Shown here: piece by piece, positions 53,690-64,000 of the stretch
Position numbering within the stretch: position 1 is the first letter of the stretch
How the letters are laid out: each line of letters begins with the position of its first letter
Assembly (NCBI GenBank): GCA_944472135.2
Contig: OX235265.1
Coordinates: 94,024,984 to 94,088,983 of the forward strand
Source of the DNA: Trichobilharzia regenti
Lineage: Eukaryota; Platyhelminthes; Trematoda; Strigeidida; Schistosomatidae
Direction of reading: 5' to 3'
DNA length: 64,000 nt
The notes under the pieces: generated by a model
The model's input: the letters and a program-made list of their open reading frames with translations, nothing else
The model's database searches: none
Told to the model about the DNA's origin: nothing
Made by a program: the position numbers and the translations under genes

Positions 53690-53875
53690 GAACGACATCA
53701 GAAATCAAGCTCTGATTGGAACCCGAATGAGAGTGGATCAAAGGGTGAGACAGTGAAGACAGGATGAGAAGGGAATAAAAGCTTATGGTCATCCATGAAG
53801 CCATCTAAAGGAGACAGAAGAGAACAACGCAAAATGGAGATGTTCCATTAAAGCCTAAAGTTCCACTTGTAATCT
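53690..53875 (+). pseudogene. Possible RTE-like C-terminal scrap
   Basis: 'SDWNPNESGSKGETVKTG' and, in another frame, 'KETEENNAKWRCSIKA' faintly follow the RTE ending '…WNPQGKRKRG…NRVRWRC…ALCS'. Weak. Confidence 0.3.
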
Positions 53876-53889
53876 GCCGATATTATGAT

Positions 53890-54652
53890 ATTATTATCCT
53901 CTTGGGTTTCTAGTGGAACATAGGGTTTCACAGACACATCTCCATTTTGATCTATTTGGTGCTATCTTCTTCAACCGGATTTACGATTGACCATAATCGC
54001 AAGATCTCCTCCATGTCACCCTAACACTGACGACCCACTAGTCGTTTCCCATTGGGATTCCACTGGTTCTGTGAACTGGCGCGCGATGTCATTCGTCAGT
54101 TTCCTCAACGTATATACATTTTCTCCCACATATTTGCTAAGCAATCGTCTCTTCGTTTGGATGCTGTCCATTACCGTTTGTGGTTGTATATAGAAATCTT
54201 CCTTCTTCTCTTGTTCCGCGTTGTTTGTAGCATTGTGAGTAGCATGCGATAACTATGAAATACCTTCCTTTTGTGTTGAATCTTGCTGTCATGATTCTGA
54301 GTGAGGAGCCTGGCTCCTACTGCATTAGGGCTTTGGCTGCCACTGATGACATCACAATAGGCACTCACTGCCTCAGCGTGCTCGTGGTTGTCGTCTGGGT
54401 GGCCAAACCAAAGTAGATTACTGACTCTCCAGTTGATAATTTCGACAGTCCACATCGATTCCTTCTGCTCTGGCAGGTTCCCAGCACTTCTATGCCATAT
54501 CTTCGCATTTCTTTGATTACCTGGAAGCCTTCCCAGTCTCGTACATTGCATACACATTCCACATCCCCATTCTTATTCTCGGTCCCATCGAGAGAAGACA
54601 CACTGACTGACTGGCTTCCCCAAGGCGGGCTTTCATCAGCCCAACGTGTCAT
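53890..54652 (-). pseudogene. RTE-like LINE with endonuclease joined to the C-terminal end
   Basis: Minus-strand 54652-54365 reads 'NVRDWEGFQVIKEMRRYGIEVLGTCQSRRNRCGLSKLSTGESVIYFG' (RTE endonuclease start), then 'GSSLRIMTARFNTKGRYFIVIACY' (54305-54230). From about 54140 it continues with 'SKYVGENVYTLRKLTNDIARQ' and the C-terminal end, so the reverse transcriptase is missing. Stops and shifts are frequent. Confidence 0.65.
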
Positions 54653-55487
54653 TTCACGTCTCCGATTCCATCCAGTCAGAAATAAGTTTGGTCTTTATGG
54701 TTTCCGTATTTTTATTATTTTTGTTGTGCGTTGAGGTTTCTATGGCAGGTTGATTGATTTAGGCTCTTTTATGTCTCTCTTATTTGTATTCTATAGTGAA
54801 CACATTCTTAAACATACTTGGCTGCCTAAATTATTAACATTGGTGTACCTTTTTTGTACTATACTCTATTCCTCCTTTTGTTTATCTACTGGTTCCGACT
54901 ATATTAGCACTATGAGTATTACAAAATTGTCCTGTCATTAACCTTCATGTAATACTAGTTTTGTGGTTGTTTTCTGTTCGGCAATATTAACTGACAATCT
55001 TGACTGTGAACGACATTATCACCATTTGAAAAAGTGTATATTATGCAGGATTACTCACACTACCACTACTAACATCACATTAGATCTGACTATAAAAACC
55101 CTGATTTTTAATGTTGTTCAATCAAATTAACGGATCATCTCAGTGATAAACATTCTTAAATATCATTTCATAACTTCTAATATGACTATAGCTTTACTGT
55201 TCACCACGCATAAACATATCATGGCTTCCACTACCCAATACTGAGATATTGCTTATTATAATGTTTATTTTCCTTTCTACTTCTCCGTATTTTTCCCCAT
55301 TTTTTATTGTTTTCGTGTTTCTTTTTGTTGTTGTTGTCTTTATATTTATTTTTTCGGAATACTCCTTTTAAATGTTTGATAAAATTAGATGCAATTCCAC
55401 ACTGTACCACTAGTACTGTTTCTGGAATAAAACAAAATTATTATTACTGTTATTTTTCAAGTATTGGTTTTGTAGGGATTTTGTTTG
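54653..55487. other. No gene seen
   Basis: AT-rich with T-rich tracts (55260-55370). Nothing recognised. Confidence 0.3.
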
Positions 55488-55626
55488 ATTGCATGGAGGA
55501 TTTAATCATGAGCTGACATCAGTTAGAGAACCACTGGAAAACCTGGGAGTACAGCTGTCCAGTACTCCCAGGTTTTCCAGTGGTTCTCTAACTGATGTCA
55601 GCTCATGATTAAATCCTCCATGCAAT
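55488..55626. repeat. Perfect 65 bp inverted repeat, 9 nt spacer
   Basis: Left arm 55488-55552, spacer AGCTGTCCA 55553-55561, right arm 55562-55626. I compared the arms base by base and found no mismatch. An RNA or single strand would form a 65 bp hairpin. Confidence 0.95.
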
Positions 55627-55654
55627 TACTGTTATTATTATTTTGTTGTGTAGT

Positions 55655-55705
55655 GTCGCTAGCCTCACGCCTAACCCTCCCTCTTTACCTGGGCTTGTGA
55701 TCGGC
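55655..55705 (-). repeat. Small S2-type SINE fragment
   Basis: 'GCTAGCCTCACGCCTAACCC' and 'CCCTCTTTACCTGGGCTTG' resemble the middle of the S2 body in reverse. Confidence 0.4.
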
Positions 55706-56635
55706 TAGAGAACTAGCGATCTAGTATATTATTCGACGTTGAATCTACGGATACATTAATATTTACAATGACGAATATTGTTTGTCACAGGGCTTAAAAT
55801 TATTTTATGTCAAATTTGCTTCGACGTTATTCTAAGGCGATGCAGTTGTTTATTTTGTCAAGTGGATGTTTTGTCACTACACTTATGAATAATGAAATAA
55901 GTTCACACACACACACACAAATTTCACCAAAATAAGTAGAAATTCTGTCTATACTTTAGATGATACATGATTTTAGGTGATGATTAGATGAAGAAAGAGT
56001 TGACAGAATTAGTGAGAGATTACAAAGAATAAGGTCAAGTGGCCTATTGTGATGAATTAAGTGTGAGATTATAAGCATCTCATCATTATCACTATTATTA
56101 TCATACTTATAAGTGAAAAATTCGCAGCAGTTTTCATCTGACCTCGAATAACTAGTGTTATCGAAAAAGTTGATCTTTACTCAAAACTAAGAAACTATTC
56201 CCGTCGTATACAGACTGTAAATACTCGATTGCTACTTGTCAAGTAACTTCGTTATCTGGTACTTGACATGGCCTTATAAATCAGTTAGAATAACGCGAAT
56301 GATTTGCGGTCAAGATTGGAAACTCAAGAAGATGTGAGATTAGCTAATCAAATATAAGCAAATACTGACATTGTAAACTTTTTTTTCATAACACAGTATT
56401 AGAAGATTTTACAATCCTAATAAGGACAGAATTTATTACTGCTGTTATTATAATCATTACAGAATATTCTCTCAATTACATTGAAACGATTGGCCTTTCC
56501 TAACCTAATGTTTTATTTCACTGAGGTCGGCAGGTATTCGGATTCAGGAGCCGCTATCCATTACTATCTATGATACATCTTTATCCTTAGTCATTATTGT
56601 TTGAAACGATTCATCCAATATTCAAGCCCCACTGG
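55706..56635. other. No gene seen
   Basis: AT-rich; a short (AC)n tract at about 55903-55919. Nothing recognised. Confidence 0.3.
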
Positions 56636-57120
56636 GATCTAAAACTACACACTCAACTTCCAGATACATTCACCTCAGTACTGCCCAAATCAAAAAAGCC
56701 CTTGGAAATGACGATACCAACAATGAGGGATCCAAATCATCAGTAGTGATTCCATACAAGGAAGGAACCTCGGAAGCCATAAGCAGAATTCTTAGCAAGG
56801 TAGGAATAAAAGTGGCATTCAAACCCACAAATTCAATCAGAAACAACCTTTGTCGGTTAAAGGATAAATCCGGTGGAGCATTTAAAACAAAACAATTTAG
56901 TTCATCTAATACCCTGCTAGAATGCTTGTCAGATCAAATGCATAGGTAAAAGTAGTAGAACAGGGGCAGTCAGTCAGACTAGCCGAACATAGAAACTTAG
57001 CAAAATCTACATTGGTTGACCCGAATAAGATAAAATATGTAAAGAATAGTTCAGGTATACCACTACAAACAGTTACACACAACCGTACAATAGGATGGGA
57101 TGGGATAAGATGACAGTTTT
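56636..57120 (+). pseudogene. Penelope-like element, C-terminal remnant
   Basis: 56746-56949 reads 'IPYKEGTSEAISRILSKVGIKVAFKPTNSIRNNLCRLKDKSGG', the conserved stretch before the GIY-YIG domain. The start of GIY-YIG is missing; the sequence resumes with 'SVRLAEHRNLAKSTLVDPNKI' and 'LQTVTHNRTIGWDGI'. So the domain is internally deleted. Confidence 0.65.
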
Positions 57121-57429
57121 TAAATTTAATGTCACAGGTGGAGGGAGAGATTAATAACAGAAGCTTTGTTTATCGGATCAACTGCAAACACGTGTAATAC
57201 GAATGATTCAACAGCTGTCCAGGCAGATATATGGAAAATCCTACTACCCCTACGACAAATAGAAGAACAAAGAAAACTATAAAACTCAAGTTTCAAAGTC
57301 ATTTGATTATAATTGATATGATTCTGAACAATAAATTTTGTTCGAAACGTCATCCAGTAAATAATACTGTTTCACGTGCGATACATCTAATAAAAATCTA
57401 ATGTTGAATTACTTACTACCACAGTGCAT

Positions 57430-58340
57430 AAGTTTTACGCATATATTAATATGACCTTTTGGAAAAACCTTTTGGGAAGCACACTCCAAGTTACTGAGTC
57501 ATAAAGCAGAACTGACCTGTCATTAGTGTTAAAAATTCGAATCTTGTACTCTATGATCAACGTGGTTGATTTCTAAACTGACTTGAGGGCAATAAAGGTT
57601 GCCTTGCCTTTCTGATTCTGGTTTTGACATCTTCATCCATGCCGCATGTAGTGGAAATGATACTTTATGGATAAGTGTAGGAGGTAACCTCATTCAAATC
57701 TCTTCTATTGATGGTAATTGGCTCTGTCGTTGATCGACGATCACTTCCATCACCTCCGTTTTATCTCGATTCACTTGGATTCTTGTCTTCTATGGCTGCC
57801 CATCCTGCCAGCTTGCTGGTTTTGGCCTAGAAGTCTTCGAGATTTTGTGATATTAAAACAAATCTTCCACGCGCGAATTCCACACCTTCCAGAGTTTTCT
57901 TATTGGTGGTCAAGCGTATTCCTGTCTCATCGCTCCTCACAGTCTAACGCATAATCCAGTCCTCCACAATTAGGAATATCATCAGTGATAATAGGCAGGT
58001 AGTCTTTCTTATTCCTGTTTTCACTTTAAAGGCTACTCAGAGCTTTCTACTTTGAATCAATAGATGGGGCTGATATGCATTTGGGGTACTGCGTACTGCT
58101 GAAGTACTTCCAAATTATCTCACGGTCGATGCTACTAAAGACCTTTTTGTAAGTCACTGAAGTTGTGGTACAGATTTAACTACCATTCTGTTCCCATGAT
58201 ACGGTGTAGAGCTGCGATTTCATCCGCACATGATTTTTTTTTGGCAAATCCACCTTATTTCTGCCTTCCTTTTTGTCTTTTGACTCAAATGACTAATTTT
58301 ACATGCGTAATGCTGTTCATTTGATAACCTAAACCAAACT
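57430..58340 (-). pseudogene. RTE-like (SR2-type) LINE remnant
   Basis: The plus strand shows the reverse of the segment around 45560-45850: 'CATTAGTGTTAAAAATTCG', 'TGAGGGCAATAAAGGTTGCC', 'CTGATTCTGGTTTTGACATC', 'CACCTCCGTTTTATCTCG'. It continues into the RT part on the minus strand (to ~58340). No long open frame; heavily decayed. Confidence 0.55.
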
Positions 58341-58479
58341 TCTGTATGATGTTCACGCTTTCTCAATGCGTAAAAAATAGCATTAGCCATATCTGCATAT
58401 TATTCAATAAATTAACTTAGTAGATGAGTTGGACGGCTTAACGAGTGACTGGAAAAATATATAACCGATAAGAACTCAA

Positions 58480-59470
58480 AAATGCTTTCACTAAGAAGAA
58501 GTTTCTTTGTGTGTATCTCTGTTGTCTATGTGTGTGTGTGCGTGAGTTTCCACTTTTGGAATCCATCTATGTATGTTTGTATGTATGCATGAATGTGTGC
58601 AAGTACAAAGTACGATTTTACGATGACATCATTGTAATAAATTGAGCAATAATAATAATAATCATAATCAAATCAATTTAAGGGTAAATTGTGTCCGATT
58701 ATTATTTTTTTCCCAACTCTACGTTTTTTCTGACAATTTTCTTTTATGTATGCGTAGGGATGGAAGTAAAGAAGATGAGTTTATAGGCGTATACAGACAG
58801 CCAGGGGGGGGACAGAGAGGGTAGGGGCCAGTGGAACATAAATGATCGTTTATTACTATTATTGTTATTATCATTATTATTATTTACTTAAAAGAGATTA
58901 GAAGAAGTCGCTTAATTTATTTCCCATTAGTGTTTGTGTCTGTGTCTGTGTGCGTGTGTGCGCGCGCGCGCGGAATGCATTTTATTCTTCTATTTACGTT
59001 TCTTTCATCTTTCTTGCCTCAATTCATTATCTTGTTTGTTTGTTTTTTCCCTACTTTTATGCGTTATTGTGTATTTTAGTATACGTATGTGTGTGTGTGT
59101 GTGTGGCATGTTCAGTTCCCCTTTATTCTCTCTATCACTAACTCTTTTTTGTTTATTTTATGTTAGGCGAGTCAAATAAAGGCGTCTTTTATTATTACTA
59201 TTATTATTATTTCAGCGATAAAACTTTCCACCTCCCTGAACGTACTTACGAAATCATTACACTTTGATGAATAAATGCATTTAAGTAGTATGGCATGTAA
59301 GTTTATGTGTGTATTCGTCGTGTGTGTGTGTGTGTGTATGAGTGTGTCTCTCTTCAGTTTGAGTAAATGCTAAGTCTTTTGACAGAAGTAAAGATAAGTA
59401 GAACTTAGTGGTTAGTGGTCATTGTAATTTTTCATTATTATTATTATTACTATCGTAAAATGATTGTGAA
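58480..59470. repeat. Microsatellite-rich non-coding stretch
   Basis: (TG)n/(GT)n tracts near 58530, 58930-58970 (with CGCGCGCGCG), 59085-59104 and 59320-59340, and (ATT/TAT)n tracts near 58855-58880, 59195-59212, 59435-59450. The frames predicted here are low-complexity and not credible as genes. Confidence 0.6.
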
Positions 59471-59496
59471 AGAATTTTTACCTTAATAATAATAAT

Positions 59497-59690
59497 ATAC
59501 AATTGGTGGATGGTGGCTAGCAGTGGAATCCAGGATGCGCATTTCATCCTATTTGGGACTCGTCAGCTGGATGTACCTGCATTTCTCAGTGAGTGATCAT
59601 GTTCCCACCGAGGCTCGAACCCAGTACCCATAGTTTTAAACGCCAAAGCGTTATCCACTAAACCACTTGGGCCACGAGAGCCACCTCTTG
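59497..59690 (-). mobile_element. SMalpha-type SINE, head and hammerhead only
   Basis: Minus-strand tRNA-like head (box A TGGTTTAGTGGATAACGC, box B GGGTTCGAGCC), then hammerhead, ending at CCAATTGTATA followed by (TAT)n. The 3' part present at 49027-49140 is missing. Confidence 0.8.
59520..59581 (-). ncRNA. Hammerhead ribozyme with a wobble in stem II
   Basis: Core CUGACGAG (59566-59559), GAAA and the AUC triplet are kept. In stem II the 3' strand reads GGAU instead of GGAC, leaving a G-U closing pair. Otherwise identical in the core to the 49.2 kb ribozyme. Confidence 0.75.
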
Positions 59691-59715
59691 TGCAACGGGT
59701 CATATTAATTATTCA

Positions 59716-59993
59716 ATTGAATTTTTGATTTTCCCGTCGATTGATTGGACCGAAGTGCTCGGTCTCAGGTTGACATGTCGGCTTCTTGTGCAGATGCTTC
59801 GACGATGCCTGATACTCGTCATATAGGACGAAATGCGCATCCTGGATTCCACTGCTAGCCACCATCCACCAATTGTATCCTAACTAAGTACCCGGACATC
59901 GTCGAAGCATCTGCACAAGAAGCCGACATGTCAACCTGAGACCGAGCACTTCAGTCCAATTAATCGACGGGAAAATCAAAAATTCAATTCAAT
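59716..59993. repeat. Inverted repeat of SMalpha 3' parts around a broken hammerhead
   Basis: 59716-59808 is the SMalpha 3' part on the minus strand; about 59902-59993 is the same ~92 bp on the plus strand, nearly exact. Between them a plus-strand piece 'AGGACGAAATGCGCATCCTG' (59825-59844) continues into the normal hammerhead 3' half and SINE body, but CUGANGA is lost ('CTGATACTCGTC' instead). Confidence 0.8.
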
Positions 59994-60906
59994 AATAATA
60001 GTAATAGTAAATCGAAAGTAAATACTCATTTAGCTTTATTTTTGATTGGTCATTCCTCCATTTTTCTAGTCACTCATTTAATGGTGGTAAGTGGTAAAAT
60101 ACAAGACGCTTGTTTTGTCTTGCTGAATGCACCAGTGGATGATTCTGTTCTCGCTGAGACGCGAAACATGTGTACTACATAGAATGACCAGTCTTGGGTT
60201 CAAGTCTCAGAAGAAACATCGTCAGTCATGCTGGGTCAAGTACATAATAATAATATAACTTTTTACTTTATTCCAAAAACAGTACTAATGATACAGCAAG
60301 GAATTTTCAGCATTCAGTACAATATTGCATCTAATTTACTCAAAACGATAAAAAAATTAACATTACATAATAATAATGATAACAAAACTTTGTTATAGGA
60401 ACTATGTAGGAAATTACAGTATGCGATAAGGGAAAAAATATGCATAAAGTGTAAAATTATAGTAATAATAGTAATAACAACTAATATAAAATAGCAAAGT
60501 ATAAATGAAACGATAGAAAAGGTGATACCATAAAACTACAGAAAGATGAACAATGAAAGAGTCGATTCACTTTACTAATTACACAGTAACTTATATGTTT
60601 CACGTCTAACAGTGTCTTCATCACATACAATACGGGCTAATTAGGGTATTGTAGAATTTCTGTACTTAGTTGTGCTAGTATATAACTTCTTATATTAACT
60701 TCTCATCCTACCTGATGAGATGCAAGGGTATAGTTGCGAATAAAGGGGGTGCAGAGGGGTCTGACATTATGGCCTTCGCCTATTTTGTACAGGAATTTAT
60801 GTGTCTCTCGACTATAGTATTGGCGAGCTGACGCAGTGGCATACCGCAAGGCCTACTCACAGCATTGAATACCTTTCGTTATATGGTATAATCTTTTTGA
60901 GAAGTA
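59994..60906. other. No gene seen
   Basis: AT-rich, with many AATAAT tracts. Nothing recognised. Confidence 0.35.
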
Positions 60907-61777
60907 CAATCGTATATATATGGATTTATGAGGAAATTATATCCGGCGAGGGAATTAGGTCAAAGGTGTGAATACATGAATTTTTTTTTTTTTTTTTTTT
61001 TGATTACAGCTTGATTCCACACCGTATTTTCGGTACAAGTATGGAATTTTCAGCATGGATATCGGTAGCCCAAATTTTGCAGGCCGACCATAGATATCAA
61101 GGTGTGCGTCGGCGTGGGCTCGAACTTCGGACCATGTGCATGGTCGGCGAGAGTCCTAACCACTGTGCCACCGACGCACAATGAAATGGTAATAGTAGTA
61201 TGAAATGCAATTAAAATATTTGTGATTATAATCATGGTTTAATGTCAAGTGGCAAAATAATCATTGTCATACATGGAATAACACATAAGGTGTATAGATT
61301 TTGGAAAGAGGTAGATAATTATAAGATTAGTGGACGAATATAAAATGTTACATAACACGGTGTGAAGTTTGATAAGAAAGAATTCAATATTGTAAAAATG
61401 AAAATATAAAAATTAATAATAATAACTTGACCCACTTGACATTTTAAACCGAAAATTATTAATTTTTATATTTTCATTTTCATTATCAAATTGCACACCG
61501 TGTTATGTAACATTTTATATTCGTCTACTAATCTTATAATTATCTACCTCTTTCCAAAATCTATACACCTTATGTGTTATTCCATGTATGACAATGATTA
61601 TTTTGCCACTTGACATTAAACCATGATTATAATCACAAATATTTTAATTGCATTTCATACTACTATTACCATTTCATGTATTCACACCTTTGACCTAATT
61701 CCCTCACTGGATATAATTTCCTCATAAAACCATGTATATATATATATATATATTATGTATATATGTATATATATGAT
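60907..61777. repeat. Large inverted repeat (arms ~320 bp), SINE in the left arm
   Basis: Left arm 60907-61424, which includes a 200 bp SINE, and right arm about 61455-61777 are reverse complements over ~320 bp with few differences; the spacer is about 30 bp. Outer ends are near ACAATCGTATATATATGG / TATATATATGATTGCA. No ORF conserved between arms. It fits a foldback element or an inverted duplication. Confidence 0.85.
60981..61180 (-). mobile_element. tRNA-derived SINE (family S1), precise insertion
   Basis: 200 bp: poly-T (A-tail on minus) at 60981-61000, body, head ending GTGCGTCGGTGGCACAGTGG. Direct repeats atgaa at 60976-60980 and 61181-61185. The right arm of the surrounding inverted repeat keeps the empty site (…ACATGAAATGG…). 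Confidence 0.9.
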
Positions 61778-62344
61778 TGCACAGCATGATAATAAATTCG
61801 TTGAATAGAGTCTCTTCTCTGAATATTGTGTTCTTTTTTGAGAAGCCCAGGAGCAACAGAGTACAATAGGTAAAATACAGGAGTTTACAAACTGTAGAAG
61901 TAAAGGTTGGTTGATACCTGATTGTCTATCCAGATGATCGACGTTTATTAGGAGGAATTCAGCCTCTTGGATTTCAATACTAGTGGCCAGCAAACAAGCT
62001 GCGGAGAAAATGCCTCAGACAAATTGGTTTATGTTATTTGAGCATCACCACCAATTGCCAAAAACATGAATAATTATATTGAACAGTTGTGGTTTCATTA
62101 GATTCTTCTTCAGGCTGTGCAGTTATAAATCCAGAAGACGACATGTAAGCGAACAGTGTTATTTCTAGTTAGCTCTTATCAGGCTTAAATCTAATACACG
62201 TAAAAACCCTAAATGTGAACCAATCACGGTGAATTGTCACTAGGATGATACAGTAGTTATTATAATTGTGCATTTAGTCACAATACTAGTAATAATAATG
62301 ATTCTTTTTACGAGATTGACCGTGGAATTATATCAGTTAGAGAA
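61778..62344. other. No gene seen
   Basis: AT-rich; the (AT)n tract at 61735-61775 ends just upstream. Nothing recognised. Confidence 0.3.
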
Positions 62345-62537
62345 TTTTTTTTTAATTTTTGATTTACAGCTTGATTCCACACCGTATTTTTGGTACAAGT
62401 ATGGAATATTCAGCATGGATATCGGTAGCCCAAATTTCGAAGGCCGACCATAGATATCAGATGTGCGTCGGCAGGGGATCCAACCTCGGACCATGTGCAT
62501 GGTCGGTGAAAGTATTAACCACTGTTCCACCAACGCC
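62345..62537 (-). mobile_element. tRNA-derived SINE (family S1)
   Basis: Same body as 60981 with a few substitutions; head 'GGCGTTGGTGGAACAGTGG' on minus; box B mutated to GGTTGGATCC. A-tail on minus at 62345-62360. Confidence 0.8.
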
Positions 62538-63160
62538 CAGATTACTTATTGTCCATTCTTAATTACAAGATTCCTGTTAGCCACAGGATGTTGGGACTTA
62601 CAGCTTCCATGACCTAATTCAGAATAACCACTGAAAACCAGGGAATACTGTACAGCTATTTCATTCTAGTTTGGAAATCATCGGCAGTACGCAGTATGTA
62701 ATGATAACACTGAGGAGACTGGTGAATGACATAAATAAACCAGCAGTCCCTCCAGTCAAAAGCATATATGTAACGATGACCTGGTGTCAACCAGAAGGAG
62801 AAATACAGGAGATAATGTAGTGTGGAAATGAAAGCGTATTGTCCGTCATGGGCTAGCCGAAAAAGAATTGAAAGAAATGAGCGGAATGGAAATACGCTGC
62901 TGAATTTCATTAATTCACCCATAACTTACGGGAATAAAAATGGTAATAACCATTCGAACGGGAACTTGTAAAAAGGAATGTTTCTTGACTTAGAAATTAT
63001 TATAATTTTATTCCCTTGTGTTTCGAGTCGAAAAGTGGGCTTCAACAAAAAATTTTCACTATATCCTATTCCCGCAGTTCATTTAGGCTTGTCTCACAAT
63101 TTCCCTTAAGTATTTATCCCTTCTGCATAAGTTAGAGTCTCTGTCGTTCATGAACGACGC
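62538..63160. other. No gene seen
   Basis: No domain or repeat recognised. Confidence 0.3.
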
Positions 63161-64000
63161 CTAACTTGTTGTTTGTTATCCGGCTTCCACTTGAGCAACG
63201 GCCTGGTCTGGGGTGCCATGTCACCCAGTGTTCTCCAGGCGTGTGTTCGATCCTTCTCATTTTCTCCCATGTTTTTGTTGAACAATAAGTTCTTGATTGT
63301 TCATTCCCACAGTTTCCTGTTGCCACTTCTCTCTGGTTTACCATTTGGTTTTCAGTATAGAGCCAGAGAAGGCTACTGTTGATGGGATTCCTCAGTAGCC
63401 TGCTAGAAATACTTATTGTGCAGGACACGTTTTACACCCATAAATGGGAACTAACTTAACATTGGGGTCAAAATTTCGAATTTCGTTCCTTACGCTGAGT
63501 GCAGCAGATTTCCAAACTGATTTCAGAGTGATGAAGTCCGTCTTCCTTTTCCGATTCCGCTTCGCCATCCTCATCTGTGCCGGCGTTTGTAGTGGCCCCT
63601 TTCACATTTCTCCCCTTGCGATGGTGATTGGTGCTGGTTGTTGTTGTTGCCGACGTTTGGCTCTCTTCCTCATCACCATCTCCACTTGAAGTCCTGTTTT
63701 CTCTGTTTCTCTGCTAACTTTTGCGTGACATCAGACATCTGGAATATCTTCATTTCGACAGTGATTGTTGAAATGAAGATATTCCAGAGTCTTATTATCG
63801 GTACAACGTATTCCCCTTTCTAGCTCCCCAAAGTCTACCGCAGGAGTGAGTCCATCGTCATTGAGAGTATCATTGGTGATGGCAGATAGCCTTGTCTTAC
63901 TCCTGTAAGCACTTCAAATGCTGCTCTCAGTTCTCCGTTATGGATCACTTGGCGCATGGTACTGTCATAGACCTTATATATATATTTTGCATAATCTTTC
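63160..64000 (-). pseudogene. RTE-like (SR2-type) LINE remnant, runs off window
   Basis: On plus, 63455-63560 mirrors 45570-45660 ('TCAAAATTTCGAATTTCG', 'GATTTCCAAACTGATTTCAG'); 63180-63340 corresponds to the more C-terminal part. Frames are broken. The region from 63840 to the edge continues toward the reverse transcriptase. Confidence 0.55.

Noticed and set aside
58934..59179. ORFs in the GT/CG-rich tract
   Set aside because: Low-complexity translation of microsatellites.

Overview
The window looks like repeat-dense nuclear DNA of a blood fluke (Schistosoma or a close relative). The evidence is the combination of mobile families: a tRNA-headed SINE carrying a hammerhead ribozyme (SMalpha type), BEL/Pao elements like Sinbad, a CsRn1-clade Gypsy element like Boudicca, CR1-like and RTE-like (SR2-type) LINEs, and Penelope-like elements with a GIY-YIG domain. 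DNA is AT-rich with many (ATT)n tracts. I recognise no complete host protein-coding gene; one short well-spliced-looking exon near 35.6 kb is the only candidate.

Layout. 1-1.8 kb: 5' LTR and gag of a BEL/Pao element on the minus strand, running off the left edge. 2.2-4.2 kb: a CR1-type endonuclease fragment split by a solo LTR that is itself split by a copy of the ~1 kb repeat called unit A here. 5.0-7.5 kb: a Boudicca-like element (5' LTR, gag, shortened pol) on the minus strand. 7.9-10.8 kb: CR1 3' end, tRNA-derived SINEs and a Penelope-like remnant. 10.9-16.9 kb: a near full-length CR1-like LINE (ORF1 with a PHD finger, ORF2 endonuclease and reverse transcriptase) broken by frameshifts and by insertion of a unit A copy. 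17.4-19.5 kb: an element with terminal inverted repeats and a minisatellite core, then an RTE::CR1 chimera. 19.5-30.0 kb: a tandem array with a ~1.85 kb period made of unit A plus unit B, one period carrying a CR1 fragment instead of B.

30.4-33.6 kb: Boudicca-like and Sinbad-like solo LTRs and another CR1 remnant with a solo LTR inside it. 36.2-38.0 kb: a complete 1.83 kb non-autonomous LTR element with 194 bp LTRs, a perfect 5 bp target duplication and one 480-codon ORF joining Gag to a pol-tail-like segment; a second copy (43.8 kb, running into an assembly gap of 100 N) and a solo LTR (52.2 kb) are also present. 41-64 kb: a mosaic of SINEs, Penelope-like and RTE-like remnants, two hammerhead ribozyme SINE loci, and two long inverted repeats (55.5 and 60.9-61.8 kb).

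The genes here do not cooperate in a host pathway. They are the replication machinery of competing retroelements, mostly dead, and their nesting order gives a relative history. The most noteworthy structures are the A/B array, unit A as an apparent non-coding mobile element, the Gag-only LTR element, and the hammerhead/inverted-repeat loci. Where no name is certain, family names mean 'resembles', judged by eye without a database search.
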